64,000 nt of DNA from Acidimicrobiales bacterium (lineage in GTDB: Bacteria > Actinomycetota > Acidimicrobiia > Acidimicrobiales > Ilumatobacteraceae): contig JAURCL010000001.1 of NCBI GenBank assembly GCA_030828465.1, positions 1 to 64,000 on the forward strand, written 5' to 3'. Below are positions 57,182 to 64,000 of the stretch, in pieces. The position numbers and the translations under genes were made by a program. The notes beneath the pieces are model-generated. The model worked only from the letters and a program-made list of their open reading frames with translations, made no database searches and was not told where the DNA came from. Each line of letters begins with the position of its first letter. The stretch's first letter is position 1.

Positions 57182-58156
57182 ATGACCTCCTCCAAGATGG
57201 AATACCGCCGACTCGGTGGATCAGGCCTCAAGGTAAGCGCCCTCGGCTTCGGCTCCTGGGTCACCTTCGACACCCAGATGGATCTCACTCCTGCGCTGGA
57301 GTGCATGCAGGCGGCACGAGATGCCGGGTGCAACTTCTTCGACAACGCCGAGGCGTACGCCGGCGGTAAGAGCGAGGAGATCATGGGGAGGGCGCTCCGC
57401 GAACTCGGTTGGCCTCGATGGTCCTATGTCGTGACCACCAAGCTCTATTGGGGAATCCACGATCACCCGAACATGAAGTTCACCCTGAACCGCAAGTACC
57501 TCATGCACGGGATCGACGGATCGCTTGAGCGATTCGGACTCGACTTCGTGGACGTCGTCTACTGCCATCGCAGCGATCCCGACACGCCGATGCTCGAGAC
57601 GGTGCGGGCCATGAGTGACATCGTGTCCTCGGGCCGCGCCCTCTATTGGGGAACGAGTGAGTGGTCCGCTGATGAGATCCGTCATGCCATCGACCTCGCG
57701 GAACTCCATCACCTCCACGCGCCGATCACCGAGCAGTCGCAGTACAACCTGATCGAGCGACGTCGCGTCGAGAAGGAGTACGCGAGGCTGCACGCCGAGA
57801 CCGGCTACGGCAACACCATCTGGTCACCGCTCGCCTCGGGTCTCCTCACCGGTAAGTACCGCGACGGTGTACCCGATGGATCGCGCGCCGCGCTAGAGGG
57901 ATACGAGTGGTTGCGCGATCGCCTCACCGACGCCGATGCCCTCGCCCGTGTGGAGGCTCTCCGACCGATAGCGGACCGTCTCGGATGCTCGATGTCCCAA
58001 CTCGCGATCGCGTGGTGCACTCGTCACCCGATGGTGTCGAGCGTGATCACCGGCGCGAGTCGGGTCGAGCAGGTCCGCGAGAACTTCGGTGCCCTCGAGG
58101 TCATGGAGGCGCTCGACGACTCAATCGCCGAGGAGATGGTGGCCGCTCTCGGCTGA
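57182..58156 (+). CDS. aldo/keto reductase (K+ channel beta-subunit type)
   Basis: A 324-residue AKR barrel. The tetrad appears as [15 protein letters not shown] (D and Y), VVTTKLYW (K) and [11 protein letters not shown] (H). [28 protein letters not shown] and [14 protein letters not shown] complete the NADPH site. Similarity to the voltage-gated potassium-channel beta-subunit group suggests a general aldehyde/ketone reductase. TAGGTT ends six bases before the ATG, so it has its own promoter after the his cluster. Confidence 0.9.
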   Translation: MTSSKMEYRRLGGSGLKVSALGFGSWVTFDTQMDLTPALECMQAARDAGCNFFDNAEAYAGGKSEEIMGRALRELGWPRWSYVVTTKLYWGIHDHPNMKFTLNRKYLMHGIDGSLERFGLDFVDVVYCHRSDPDTPMLETVRAMSDIVSSGRALYWGTSEWSADEIRHAIDLAELHHLHAPITEQSQYNLIERRRVEKEYARLHAETGYGNTIWSPLASGLLTGKYRDGVPDGSRAALEGYEWLRDRLTDADALARVEALRPIADRLGCSMSQLAIAWCTRHPMVSSVITGASRVEQVRENFGALEVMEALDDSIAEEMVAALG

Positions 58157-58158
58157 GC

Positions 58159-58926
58159 TCAGGCTCCGACGGCGTGATAGCCGCCGTCGACGTGCACCAC
58201 CTCGCCGGTGGTCTTCGGGAACCAGTCACTCAGCAGGGCGACGCAGGCACGAGCCACCGGCTCGGAATCGTGAACGTCCCAACCGAGCGGGCTCCGACCG
58301 TCCCAGGTGTCCTCGAAGAGGGCGAACCCGGGAATCGACTTCGCCGCCATCGTCCGGATCGGCCCTGCCGCGACCAGATTGCAACGGATCTGACTCGGAC
58401 CGAGTTCCTTCGCCAGATACCGCGAGAGGCTCTGAAGCGCCGACTTGGCGACCCCCATCCAGTTGTAGGCCGGCCAGGCCTGACTGTTGTCGAAATCGAG
58501 GCCGACGATTGAACCCCCATTGGGCATCAGCGGAACGAACGCGTCGGCCAAGGTCTTGAGCGAGTAGGTGGAGATGTGCATCGCGGTCGCGACGTCCTCC
58601 CAGGGCGCCCCGAAAAAATCATCTCCCAGGCACGACGCCGGAGCGAAGCCGATCGCGTGGAGCACCCCGTCGACGCGCCCGAGCGTGTCGCGCACCTGAT
58701 CTCGCACCGACTCGACATGCTCGGGGACCGTCACGTCGAACTCGAAGACGGGTGGGATGGGATCGAGTTTGCGGGCCGTTCGCTGGGTGAGCGTGACCGC
58801 CCGACCCGCCCCGGTGAGAACCACCTCGGCGCCCTCGGCGATCGCCAGTTTCGCGACGCCGAAGGCGAGTGAGGCATCGGTCAGAACGCCGGTGATGACG
58901 AGTTTCTTACCCTCGAGGATTCCCAT
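58159..58926 (-). CDS. fabI: enoyl-[acyl-carrier-protein] reductase (FabI/InhA type)
   Basis: A 255-residue SDR. ITGVLTDASLAFGVAK is the NADH loop, GVLHAIGFAPASCLG follows, and the catalytic Y154-x6-K161 is in PAYNWMGVAKSAL, matching InhA Y158/K165. It reduces the enoyl-ACP in fatty acid synthesis. TACGGT ends seven bases before the ATG. Divergent from the F420 reductase gene. Confidence 0.93.
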   Translation of the reverse strand: MGILEGKKLVITGVLTDASLAFGVAKLAIAEGAEVVLTGAGRAVTLTQRTARKLDPIPPVFEFDVTVPEHVESVRDQVRDTLGRVDGVLHAIGFAPASCLGDDFFGAPWEDVATAMHISTYSLKTLADAFVPLMPNGGSIVGLDFDNSQAWPAYNWMGVAKSALQSLSRYLAKELGPSQIRCNLVAAGPIRTMAAKSIPGFALFEDTWDGRSPLGWDVHDSEPVARACVALLSDWFPKTTGEVVHVDGGYHAVGA

Positions 58927-58933
58927 TGCGCTG

Positions 58934-58977
58934 ACCGTAGCCCTCGTGATGGTCGGCGGCGGGCGATGTGCGATGAT
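58934..58977. promoter_or_regulatory. divergent leaderless promoters, fabI / F420:NADP oxidoreductase
   Basis: Minus-strand TACGGT (58934-58939) and plus-strand GATGAT (58972-58977) sit seven and six bases before their start codons. The plus hexamer is a weaker match. Confidence 0.45.
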
Positions 58978-58983
58978 CCTGCG

Positions 58984-59673
58984 ATGGCGAGCGATGAGGT
59001 CGAAGGACCCGGTCTGATCGGGGTGATCGGTGGGAGTGGCCCGGCGGGGAGCGCCCTTGCGGCCCGTCTCGCGAGTGTCGGATTTCCGGTGATGATCGGC
59101 TCACGGTCGAAGTACCGGGCGATGGAGGCCCGCGATCACTACGTCGACCTCCACCCCGAACTCGCCGAGTCGCTCACCTTCGGTGACAACGCGGCTGCCG
59201 CCAAGGCGGATCTGATCGTCATCGCCACGCCCTGGGACTCCGCGGCAACCATGGCTCAAGAGTTCCAAGACGACCTCAAGGGGAAGGTCGTCGTCTCGAT
59301 GGCCAACGCGCTCGTTCGTGTCGGACACGAGTTCCAGCCACTCGTTCCGCCTCGGGGAAGCGTGGCCGCCCACGTGCAAGCAGCAGTCCCCGGCTGCCGG
59401 ATCGTCGCCGCCTTTCACCACCTCCCGGCAAAGGAGTTGGGACATCTCGGATCGCCGATCGACTCCGATGTGCTGATCTGCGGAGACGATCGCTCGGCCG
59501 TTCGCGAGGTGAGTGCCATCGTGGCGCGCATCCCCGGTTGTCGACCTCTCGACGCAGGGGAGTTGTCGAACGCCACGGCCATCGAGGCCTTCACCGCGGT
59601 GTTGCTGCAGTTGAACGTCCGCTACAAGACCCGCGTGGCGCCGAAGCTCACCGGTATCCGCGACGATGCCTGA
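58984..59673 (+). CDS. npdG: NADPH-dependent F420 reductase
   Basis: A 229-residue Rossmann protein: IGVIGGSGPAGSALAARLA, MIGSRSKYRAME (NADP loop with SR), LIVIATPWDS and VVSMANALVRV. It transfers hydride between NADPH and coenzyme F420, supplying the F420H2 used by the two LLM oxidoreductases. Start ATG 58984 follows the divergent fabI promoter. Its stop overlaps the mshC start by eight bases. Confidence 0.92.
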   Translation: MASDEVEGPGLIGVIGGSGPAGSALAARLASVGFPVMIGSRSKYRAMEARDHYVDLHPELAESLTFGDNAAAAKADLIVIATPWDSAATMAQEFQDDLKGKVVVSMANALVRVGHEFQPLVPPRGSVAAHVQAAVPGCRIVAAFHHLPAKELGHLGSPIDSDVLICGDDRSAVREVSAIVARIPGCRPLDAGELSNATAIEAFTAVLLQLNVRYKTRVAPKLTGIRDDA

Positions 59674-60817
59674 CGCCGAAGATCCGGGCCCGGCGCTGCG
59701 CATCTACGACACGCGAGCAGGTCGCCTGGTTGAGCCGACCCTTGACGAGCAGGTCCGTATGTATGTCTGCGGCATCACCCCCTACGACGCGACCCATCTC
59801 GGGCACGCGAGTACCTTCCTCGCCTACGACGTCCTCGTACGCACCCTCATCGATCGCGGTCATCGGGTCCGGATGGTGCGAAACGTCACGGACGTCGACG
59901 ATCCGCTCTTCGCGAAGGCCCGTGAGCTGGGCGTTCACTACCTGGATCTCGCGGCGGCGGAGGAGCGACGCTTCGATGCCGATATGGCGGCGCTCAACGC
60001 GATCGCGCCGGACTCGGCCCCTCGAGCATCATCGGCGATCAGCGACATCCGCCGTCTCATCGGCGCCGTACTCGATGCCGGACGGGCGTACGCCTCGGGA
60101 GGTGCCGTCTACTTCGCCGCCGCCGAATCTCCGAGTCTCGGATCCCTGAGTGGTCTCGATCGTGAGGCGATGCTCGACTTGGCGGCCCGCCGCGGAGGCA
60201 ACATCGAGGATCCGGCCAAGCGCGACCCGCTCGATTTCGTGCTCTGGCAGCCCTCCGCGGCCGATGAGCCGGCGTGGGATTCCCCTTGGGGGCCGGGCCG
60301 ACCCGGTTGGCATGTGGAGTGCAGCGCCCTGGTGTTGAGGGAGCTCGGCGAGACGATCGACATTCACGGCGGCGGAGCCGACCTGATCTACCCGCACCAC
60401 GAGTGCGAGACCCTGCAGTCCGAGGCAGCCACCGGCCGCGAATTCGCGCGTTATTGGATGCACGCGGCGCTCATCTCCATGAACGGCGAGAAGATGTCGA
60501 AGAGCCTGGGGAATCTCGTCTTCATCGATCGACTGCGAGCGGATTGGGAGGCCGTCGTGATCCGCGCTGGTATCACCGGCCATCACTACCGGTCGGAATG
60601 GGAATGGGACGACGGGTTGATGTCGCGCGCAGCGGCGCGAGTGGCGAGCTGGCGGGAAACCGCCGGGGGAGCGGTCGGAGACTGCCTCGTCGCGGTCCGG
60701 GATCGCCTCGCCGACGATCTCGACACCCCGGGGGCGCTCGCGGCTGTCGACGAGGCAGCAGCAAGGGGCGAGGATGTCTCCGAGGCGTGCCGGTTGCTCG
60801 GCCTCCGACTCGACTGA
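59666..60817 (+). CDS. mshC: L-cysteine:1D-myo-inosityl-GlcN ligase (MshC)
   Basis: A 383-residue cysteinyl-tRNA synthetase-like ligase. RMYVCGITPYDATHLGHAST (C35 zinc, HLGH) is MshC-type; CysS would read CGPTVYD at this point. WHVECSALVL and HHECE supply the other zinc ligands, and the class I KMSKSLGN is present. It lacks the tRNA-binding C-terminal domain of CysS. It joins cysteine to GlcN-Ins in mycothiol synthesis. Start overlaps npdG. Confidence 0.93.
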   Translation: MPDAEDPGPALRIYDTRAGRLVEPTLDEQVRMYVCGITPYDATHLGHASTFLAYDVLVRTLIDRGHRVRMVRNVTDVDDPLFAKARELGVHYLDLAAAEERRFDADMAALNAIAPDSAPRASSAISDIRRLIGAVLDAGRAYASGGAVYFAAAESPSLGSLSGLDREAMLDLAARRGGNIEDPAKRDPLDFVLWQPSAADEPAWDSPWGPGRPGWHVECSALVLRELGETIDIHGGGADLIYPHHECETLQSEAATGREFARYWMHAALISMNGEKMSKSLGNLVFIDRLRADWEAVVIRAGITGHHYRSEWEWDDGLMSRAAARVASWRETAGGAVGDCLVAVRDRLADDLDTPGALAAVDEAAARGEDVSEACRLLGLRLD

Positions 60818-60860
60818 GGAGCGGCCGACCCTGCGCGGGTCTCCGTAGACTCCGAGGGCC

Positions 60861-62843
60861 ATGTCCTCGATCACCGTTCGACTGCCCGATGGAAGCGCTC
60901 GCGAGCTCCCGCCCGGCTCAACCTCCTTGGATCTCGCCAGCTCGATCGGTCGTCGTCTCGCCGAGGACGCCATCGCCGCTGTCGTCGATGGTCAGGAGAC
61001 CGACCTCACCGCGCAACTGAACGACGGTTCGGAGGTGTCGATCATCACGGCCGACTCCGACCGCGGACGTCATGTCCTGCGACACTCGACCGCCCACGTG
61101 CTCGCGCAAGCCGTGACCCGTCTTTTCCCCGGCGCCACCTTCTCCGTCGGCCCGGCCATCGAGGACGGCTTTTATTACGACTTCGATCTTCCTGACGGAC
61201 GCACGTTCACTGAGGACGACCTCGCCCGTATCGAGGAGGAGATGCAGGTGATCGTCGCGGCAGATCAACCGTTCACGCGGTCGGAGATGTCCGCGGAGGA
61301 GGCCCTCGAACTGTTCTCGGACCAGCCGTACAAGTGCGAGATCATCCGGCGGGTGATGGCGGCCGGAGGCGACCAGATCGATGCCGGCGAGGTCTCCTCG
61401 GCCGACCAGATCAGCGCGTACCGCAACACGGACGAGTTCGTCGACATGTGCGTCGGCCCGCACGTGCCGTCCACCGGCCGTCTCGGCCACTTCCGTCTGC
61501 AGCGCATCTCAGGCGCGTATTGGCGTGGAACCGAGGCCGGGCCGATGCTCCAGCGGGTCTACGGAACGGCTTGGCACTCCAAGAAGGCGCTGGCCGAGCA
61601 CCTTCACCGCCTTGAGGAGGCGGCGAAACGGGATCACCGGCGCCTCGCGGTCGACCTCGATCTCCTCAGCTTTCCGAGCGAACTCGGCGGCGGGCTCGCG
61701 GTCTGGCATCCGAAGGGCGCGATCGTTCGTCGACTCATGGAGGACTACAGCCGTCAGCGCCACGCCGACGGCGGCTACCAGTTCGTCTACACGCCTCACG
61801 TCACGAATGGGCGACTGTTCGAGACCTCCGGACATCTCGACTACTACGCCGACGGCATGTATCCGCCGATGGAGATGGACAACGGGACCTACTACCTGAA
61901 GCCCATGAACTGTCCGATGCACTGCCTCGTGTACGGCTCGAGACAGCGCAGCTATCGCGAACTGCCGCTCCGGCTCTTCGAACTCGGGAACGTCTATCGC
62001 TACGAGCGAGCCGGCACGCTCCACGGTCTGCTCCGCATCAGAGGGTTCACCCAGGACGACAGCCACATCTTCTGCACCGAGGACCAACTCGCTGACGAGG
62101 TCGCCTCCCTCCTCGACTTCGTGCTGTCGGTGCTTCGCGCCTTCGGCTTCGACGAGTTCCGTTTCAACCTGTCCACCAAGGACCCCGACAAGTACGTGGG
62201 TTCAGACGAGGTGTGGGAGCGCGCCACCGAGGCGCTGCGAGACGCGCTCGACCGGCATGGACTCGACTACGGGGTGAAGGAGGGCGACGCGGCCTTCTAC
62301 GGGCCGAAGATCGACATCGACGTCCGCGATGCGATCGGGCGCTCCTGGCAGCTGTCGACGATCCAGGCGGACTTCAACAATCCGGAGCGCTTCGACCTCG
62401 AATACGTCGGTGCCGATAACGCCCGACATCGTCCGATCATGCTGCATCGGGCCCTCTTCGGGTCGGTAGAGCGCTTCTTCGGTGTGCTGCTCGAGCACTA
62501 CGCCGGTGCGTTCCCCACCTGGCTGGCGCCTCTCCAAGTGCGGGTACTGCCCGTGTCGAGCGATCACGAGGGCTATGCCGAGTCGGTGAGGGCCGCGATC
62601 GAGGCTCGGGGTTTGCGCGTTGACGCGATCGGCGCGGACGATGCGCTCGGAAAGCGGATCCGCTCCTCGAAGTTGGAGAAGATCCCCTACGTTCTGGTCG
62701 TCGGTGACGACGACGTTGCGAACGGGACCGTCGGCGTGAATCCGCGTGGCGGTGAGGTGGAGCGTGACGTCGCACTCGATGAGTTCTTGCGGCGCGTCAG
62801 CTCCGAGGTCGCTGAATCCTCCCGCGCTGCCATGACGGCTTGA
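60861..62843 (+). CDS. thrS: threonyl-tRNA synthetase
   Basis: A 660-residue class II synthetase. TGS domain about 1-60 (ITVRLPDGSARELPPG), second-additional editing domain with HVLRHSTAHVLAQAV (HxxxH), catalytic core with the zinc Cys in YLKPMNCPMHCLVYG, motif 2 RYERAGTLHGLLRIRGFTQD, motif 3 near MLHRALFGSVERFFGVL, then the anticodon domain. TAGACT ends nine bases before the ATG. Confidence 0.97.
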   Translation: MSSITVRLPDGSARELPPGSTSLDLASSIGRRLAEDAIAAVVDGQETDLTAQLNDGSEVSIITADSDRGRHVLRHSTAHVLAQAVTRLFPGATFSVGPAIEDGFYYDFDLPDGRTFTEDDLARIEEEMQVIVAADQPFTRSEMSAEEALELFSDQPYKCEIIRRVMAAGGDQIDAGEVSSADQISAYRNTDEFVDMCVGPHVPSTGRLGHFRLQRISGAYWRGTEAGPMLQRVYGTAWHSKKALAEHLHRLEEAAKRDHRRLAVDLDLLSFPSELGGGLAVWHPKGAIVRRLMEDYSRQRHADGGYQFVYTPHVTNGRLFETSGHLDYYADGMYPPMEMDNGTYYLKPMNCPMHCLVYGSRQRSYRELPLRLFELGNVYRYERAGTLHGLLRIRGFTQDDSHIFCTEDQLADEVASLLDFVLSVLRAFGFDEFRFNLSTKDPDKYVGSDEVWERATEALRDALDRHGLDYGVKEGDAAFYGPKIDIDVRDAIGRSWQLSTIQADFNNPERFDLEYVGADNARHRPIMLHRALFGSVERFFGVLLEHYAGAFPTWLAPLQVRVLPVSSDHEGYAESVRAAIEARGLRVDAIGADDALGKRIRSSKLEKIPYVLVVGDDDVANGTVGVNPRGGEVERDVALDEFLRRVSSEVAESSRAAMTA

Positions 62844-62844
62844 C

Positions 62845-63384
62845 ATGGCGTTCGAACAGCTCTGGAACGGGTGGCGGTCCGACTACGTGCAGGGGGTCCC
62901 GAGGGCTTCCGAGCCGCTCCGCGACGGGCAGTCGGTGTTCACCGCCATCCTGGAATCGGACGAGGCCGACGAGGAGACCCACATCGTCCACCGCGGAACG
63001 AGGTGCTTCGCCATCCTGAACGCTTTTCCGTATGCGTCGGGACACCTGCTCGTTCTGCCGTACCGTCAGGTCGGCGACCTGTGCGACCTGGAGGCCGGGG
63101 AAACTCAAGAACTCTGGGCGATCGTCACCGATGCGACGATCGCCGTCCGCTCGGCGTTCAGCCCAGAGGGTGTGAACATCGGGATCAATATGGGGCGCGC
63201 CGCGGGTGGCTCCATCGCTGAGCACCTCCACGTCCACGTCGTGCCGCGCTGGGTGGGCGACTCGAACTTTATGACCTCGATCGCCAACACGAGGACGCTT
63301 CCGGTCGCACTCGACGAGACGGCGCAGCGTCTGCGGAGAGCGTGGCCCACTGCCGAGACAGGCCCTAAGGTCTCGGAATCATGA
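62845..63384 (+). CDS. HIT-family nucleotide hydrolase/phosphorylase
   Basis: A 179-residue HIT protein with active-site EHLHVHVVPRW (HxHxH) and ATP-adenylyltransferase-like NAFPYASGHLLVLPYRQVGDL. In mycobacteria the thrS neighbour Rv2613c is a diadenosine-polyphosphate phosphorylase, and the same order is seen here. The ATG lies just after the thrS stop, so it is cotranscribed. Confidence 0.9.
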   Translation: MAFEQLWNGWRSDYVQGVPRASEPLRDGQSVFTAILESDEADEETHIVHRGTRCFAILNAFPYASGHLLVLPYRQVGDLCDLEAGETQELWAIVTDATIAVRSAFSPEGVNIGINMGRAAGGSIAEHLHVHVVPRWVGDSNFMTSIANTRTLPVALDETAQRLRRAWPTAETGPKVSES

Positions 63385-63932
63385 GCGGGAACCCCTCACC
63401 GCCCGCGGGCTCGACTCCCGGCGGCGATGACCACGTCGACGAGTTGCCCGACGACCTCGACCCATCCCTCGCCGCCGGCGCCTACCGGTTCCCCGATAAC
63501 TCCCGGCGACGCGTGCCGGCCGTTACCTCCGTACTGATCGGAATTGTCGCGGTGGTGGTCGCGAGGACAGCTGACTCCCCGTTGGTCAACGACGGTCTCG
63601 CGATCGGCGGTGCAGGTCTCATTCTGTTCGGTCTCTACGGTCTGCTCGCCGGTCCTCGAATGCGCCTCGACGAGACTCAGGCCCTGGTGCGTGCGCAGCA
63701 GGCGCTCGGGTTCCCGGTGGGTCACGCCTCTGCCCAGCAGGTCTGGCGTGGGCTTCTCAGTCGGCCGACGTGGCGCGTCCTGGCTTACTCGTCGGAAGAG
63801 CCGCCACGGCGCCGAGGCTTGGTGCTCGTTGACGCGGTCGATGGGCGTGTTGTCGAGCACCTCGCTGAGGACAACGTCGAAGATTTCGAGGAGCGCGACG
63901 CGGATGCGGCGCCGGCAGGGGAGTGGAACTGA
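63381..63932 (+). CDS. small membrane protein of unknown function
   Basis: A 183-residue protein with an acidic N-terminal tail, two hydrophobic segments (about 47-61, VTSVLIGIVAVVVA, and 70-90, LAIGGAGLILFGLYGLLAG) and an acidic C-terminus. I do not recognise a family. It overlaps the HIT stop by four bases (ATGA) and the next start by one, so it belongs to the thrS operon. Confidence 0.75.
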   Translation: MSGNPSPPAGSTPGGDDHVDELPDDLDPSLAAGAYRFPDNSRRRVPAVTSVLIGIVAVVVARTADSPLVNDGLAIGGAGLILFGLYGLLAGPRMRLDETQALVRAQQALGFPVGHASAQQVWRGLLSRPTWRVLAYSSEEPPRRRGLVLVDAVDGRVVEHLAEDNVEDFEERDADAAPAGEWN

Positions 63933-64000
63933 TGCTCGACGGAGCCTTCCGTGGCCCGGTGGACCGTGCCGTGCGACCGATCGGGCGCGCTCTGCGACGC
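63932..64000 (+). CDS. start of a probable CDP-alcohol phosphotransferase (truncated by window edge)
   Basis: Only 23 codons are present: MLDGAFRGPVDRAVRPIGRA and onward. The sequence and its position after thrS, HIT and a membrane protein match the mycobacterial order leading to the phosphatidylinositol-phosphate synthase gene (pgsA1 region). The ATG shares one base with the preceding stop. Identification rests mostly on gene order. Confidence 0.5.
   Translation, partial: MLDGAFRGPVDRAVRPIGRALRR

Noticed and set aside
59666-60817. Cysteinyl-tRNA synthetase
   Set aside because: The CGITPYDATHLGH motif and missing C-terminal tRNA domain identify MshC instead.

Overview
The window is about 64 kb of high-GC actinobacterial chromosome with densely packed genes; no stretch longer than 300 bases lacks a gene. 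Clade evidence: two mycothiol-pathway genes (mshC, mshD), F420 enzymes (two luciferase-like oxidoreductases and an F420:NADP reductase), a DUF3499 gene, the gene order thrS - HIT - membrane protein - start of a probable CDP-alcohol phosphotransferase, and a probable 6C small RNA. The class is not fixed by the sequence; an Acidimicrobiia-like lineage is my guess. I see no insertion sequences, phage genes, CRISPR arrays or other signs of recent transfer.

Layout. 1-4.9 kb: alpha/beta hydrolase, SDR dehydrogenase, GH65 phosphorylase and beta-phosphoglucomutase. 4.9-10.4 kb: acyl-CoA synthetase, divergent acyl-CoA dehydrogenase-like flavoprotein, nitroreductase and the GTPase BipA/TypA. 10.4-14.9 kb: transglutaminase-like protein, then larE (nickel-pincer cofactor assembly), a PlsC-type acyltransferase, a DUF1295 protein and an F420 oxidoreductase. 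14.9-18.8 kb: acyl-CoA dehydrogenase, citrate synthase, carboxyltransferase. 18.8-24.5 kb: LysR regulator, 6C-type RNA, nitroreductase, aconitase, another nitroreductase, enoyl-CoA hydratase. 24.6-31.3 kb: glutamate synthase gltB-gltD and a LysM lipoprotein-like protein. 31.3-38.1 kb: a tight four-gene operon (acyl-CoA-reductase/HAD fusion, zinc dehydrogenase, LarA-family protein, acyltransferase) opposite a TetR regulator with a palindromic operator. 38.1-40.5 kb: divergent ddl and murF. 40.5-47.8 kb: MFS transporter, zinc-ribbon miniprotein, F420 oxidoreductase, alanine dehydrogenase with divergent Lrp/AsnC regulator, aldehyde dehydrogenase, D-2-hydroxyacid dehydrogenase, J-domain membrane protein. 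47.8-53.4 kb: tRNA-Val, DUF3499, SRPBCC protein, ABC ATPase, phosphotransferase, rlmN, mshD, a coiled-coil miniprotein. 53.4-58.2 kb: hisC-hisB-hisH-hisA-hisF and an aldo/keto reductase. 58.2-64 kb: fabI, F420 reductase, mshC, thrS, HIT protein, membrane protein and the truncated start of a CDP-alcohol phosphotransferase-like gene.

How the genes work together. Central carbon and nitrogen metabolism is well represented (citrate synthase, aconitase, GOGAT, alanine dehydrogenase, histidine). Acyl-CoA enzymes (ligase, dehydrogenases, hydratase, SDR, carboxyltransferase) suggest lipid or sterol-like substrate catabolism. The least understood unit is the 31.3-37.4 kb operon. It has a protein with the cofactor-binding Lys and nickel-ligand His expected of lactate racemase LarA but not one of LarA's two catalytic histidines. 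It is packaged with acyl-reductase, dehydrogenase and acyltransferase genes. A larE gene for the cofactor lies 20 kb away and is also coupled to an acyltransferase.

A window-wide regulatory pattern: the first gene of nearly every transcription unit has a TANNNT-like -10 hexamer ending 6-9 bases before its start codon, with no Shine-Dalgarno sequence. This indicates widespread leaderless transcription, and it was used to choose many of the start codons given here.
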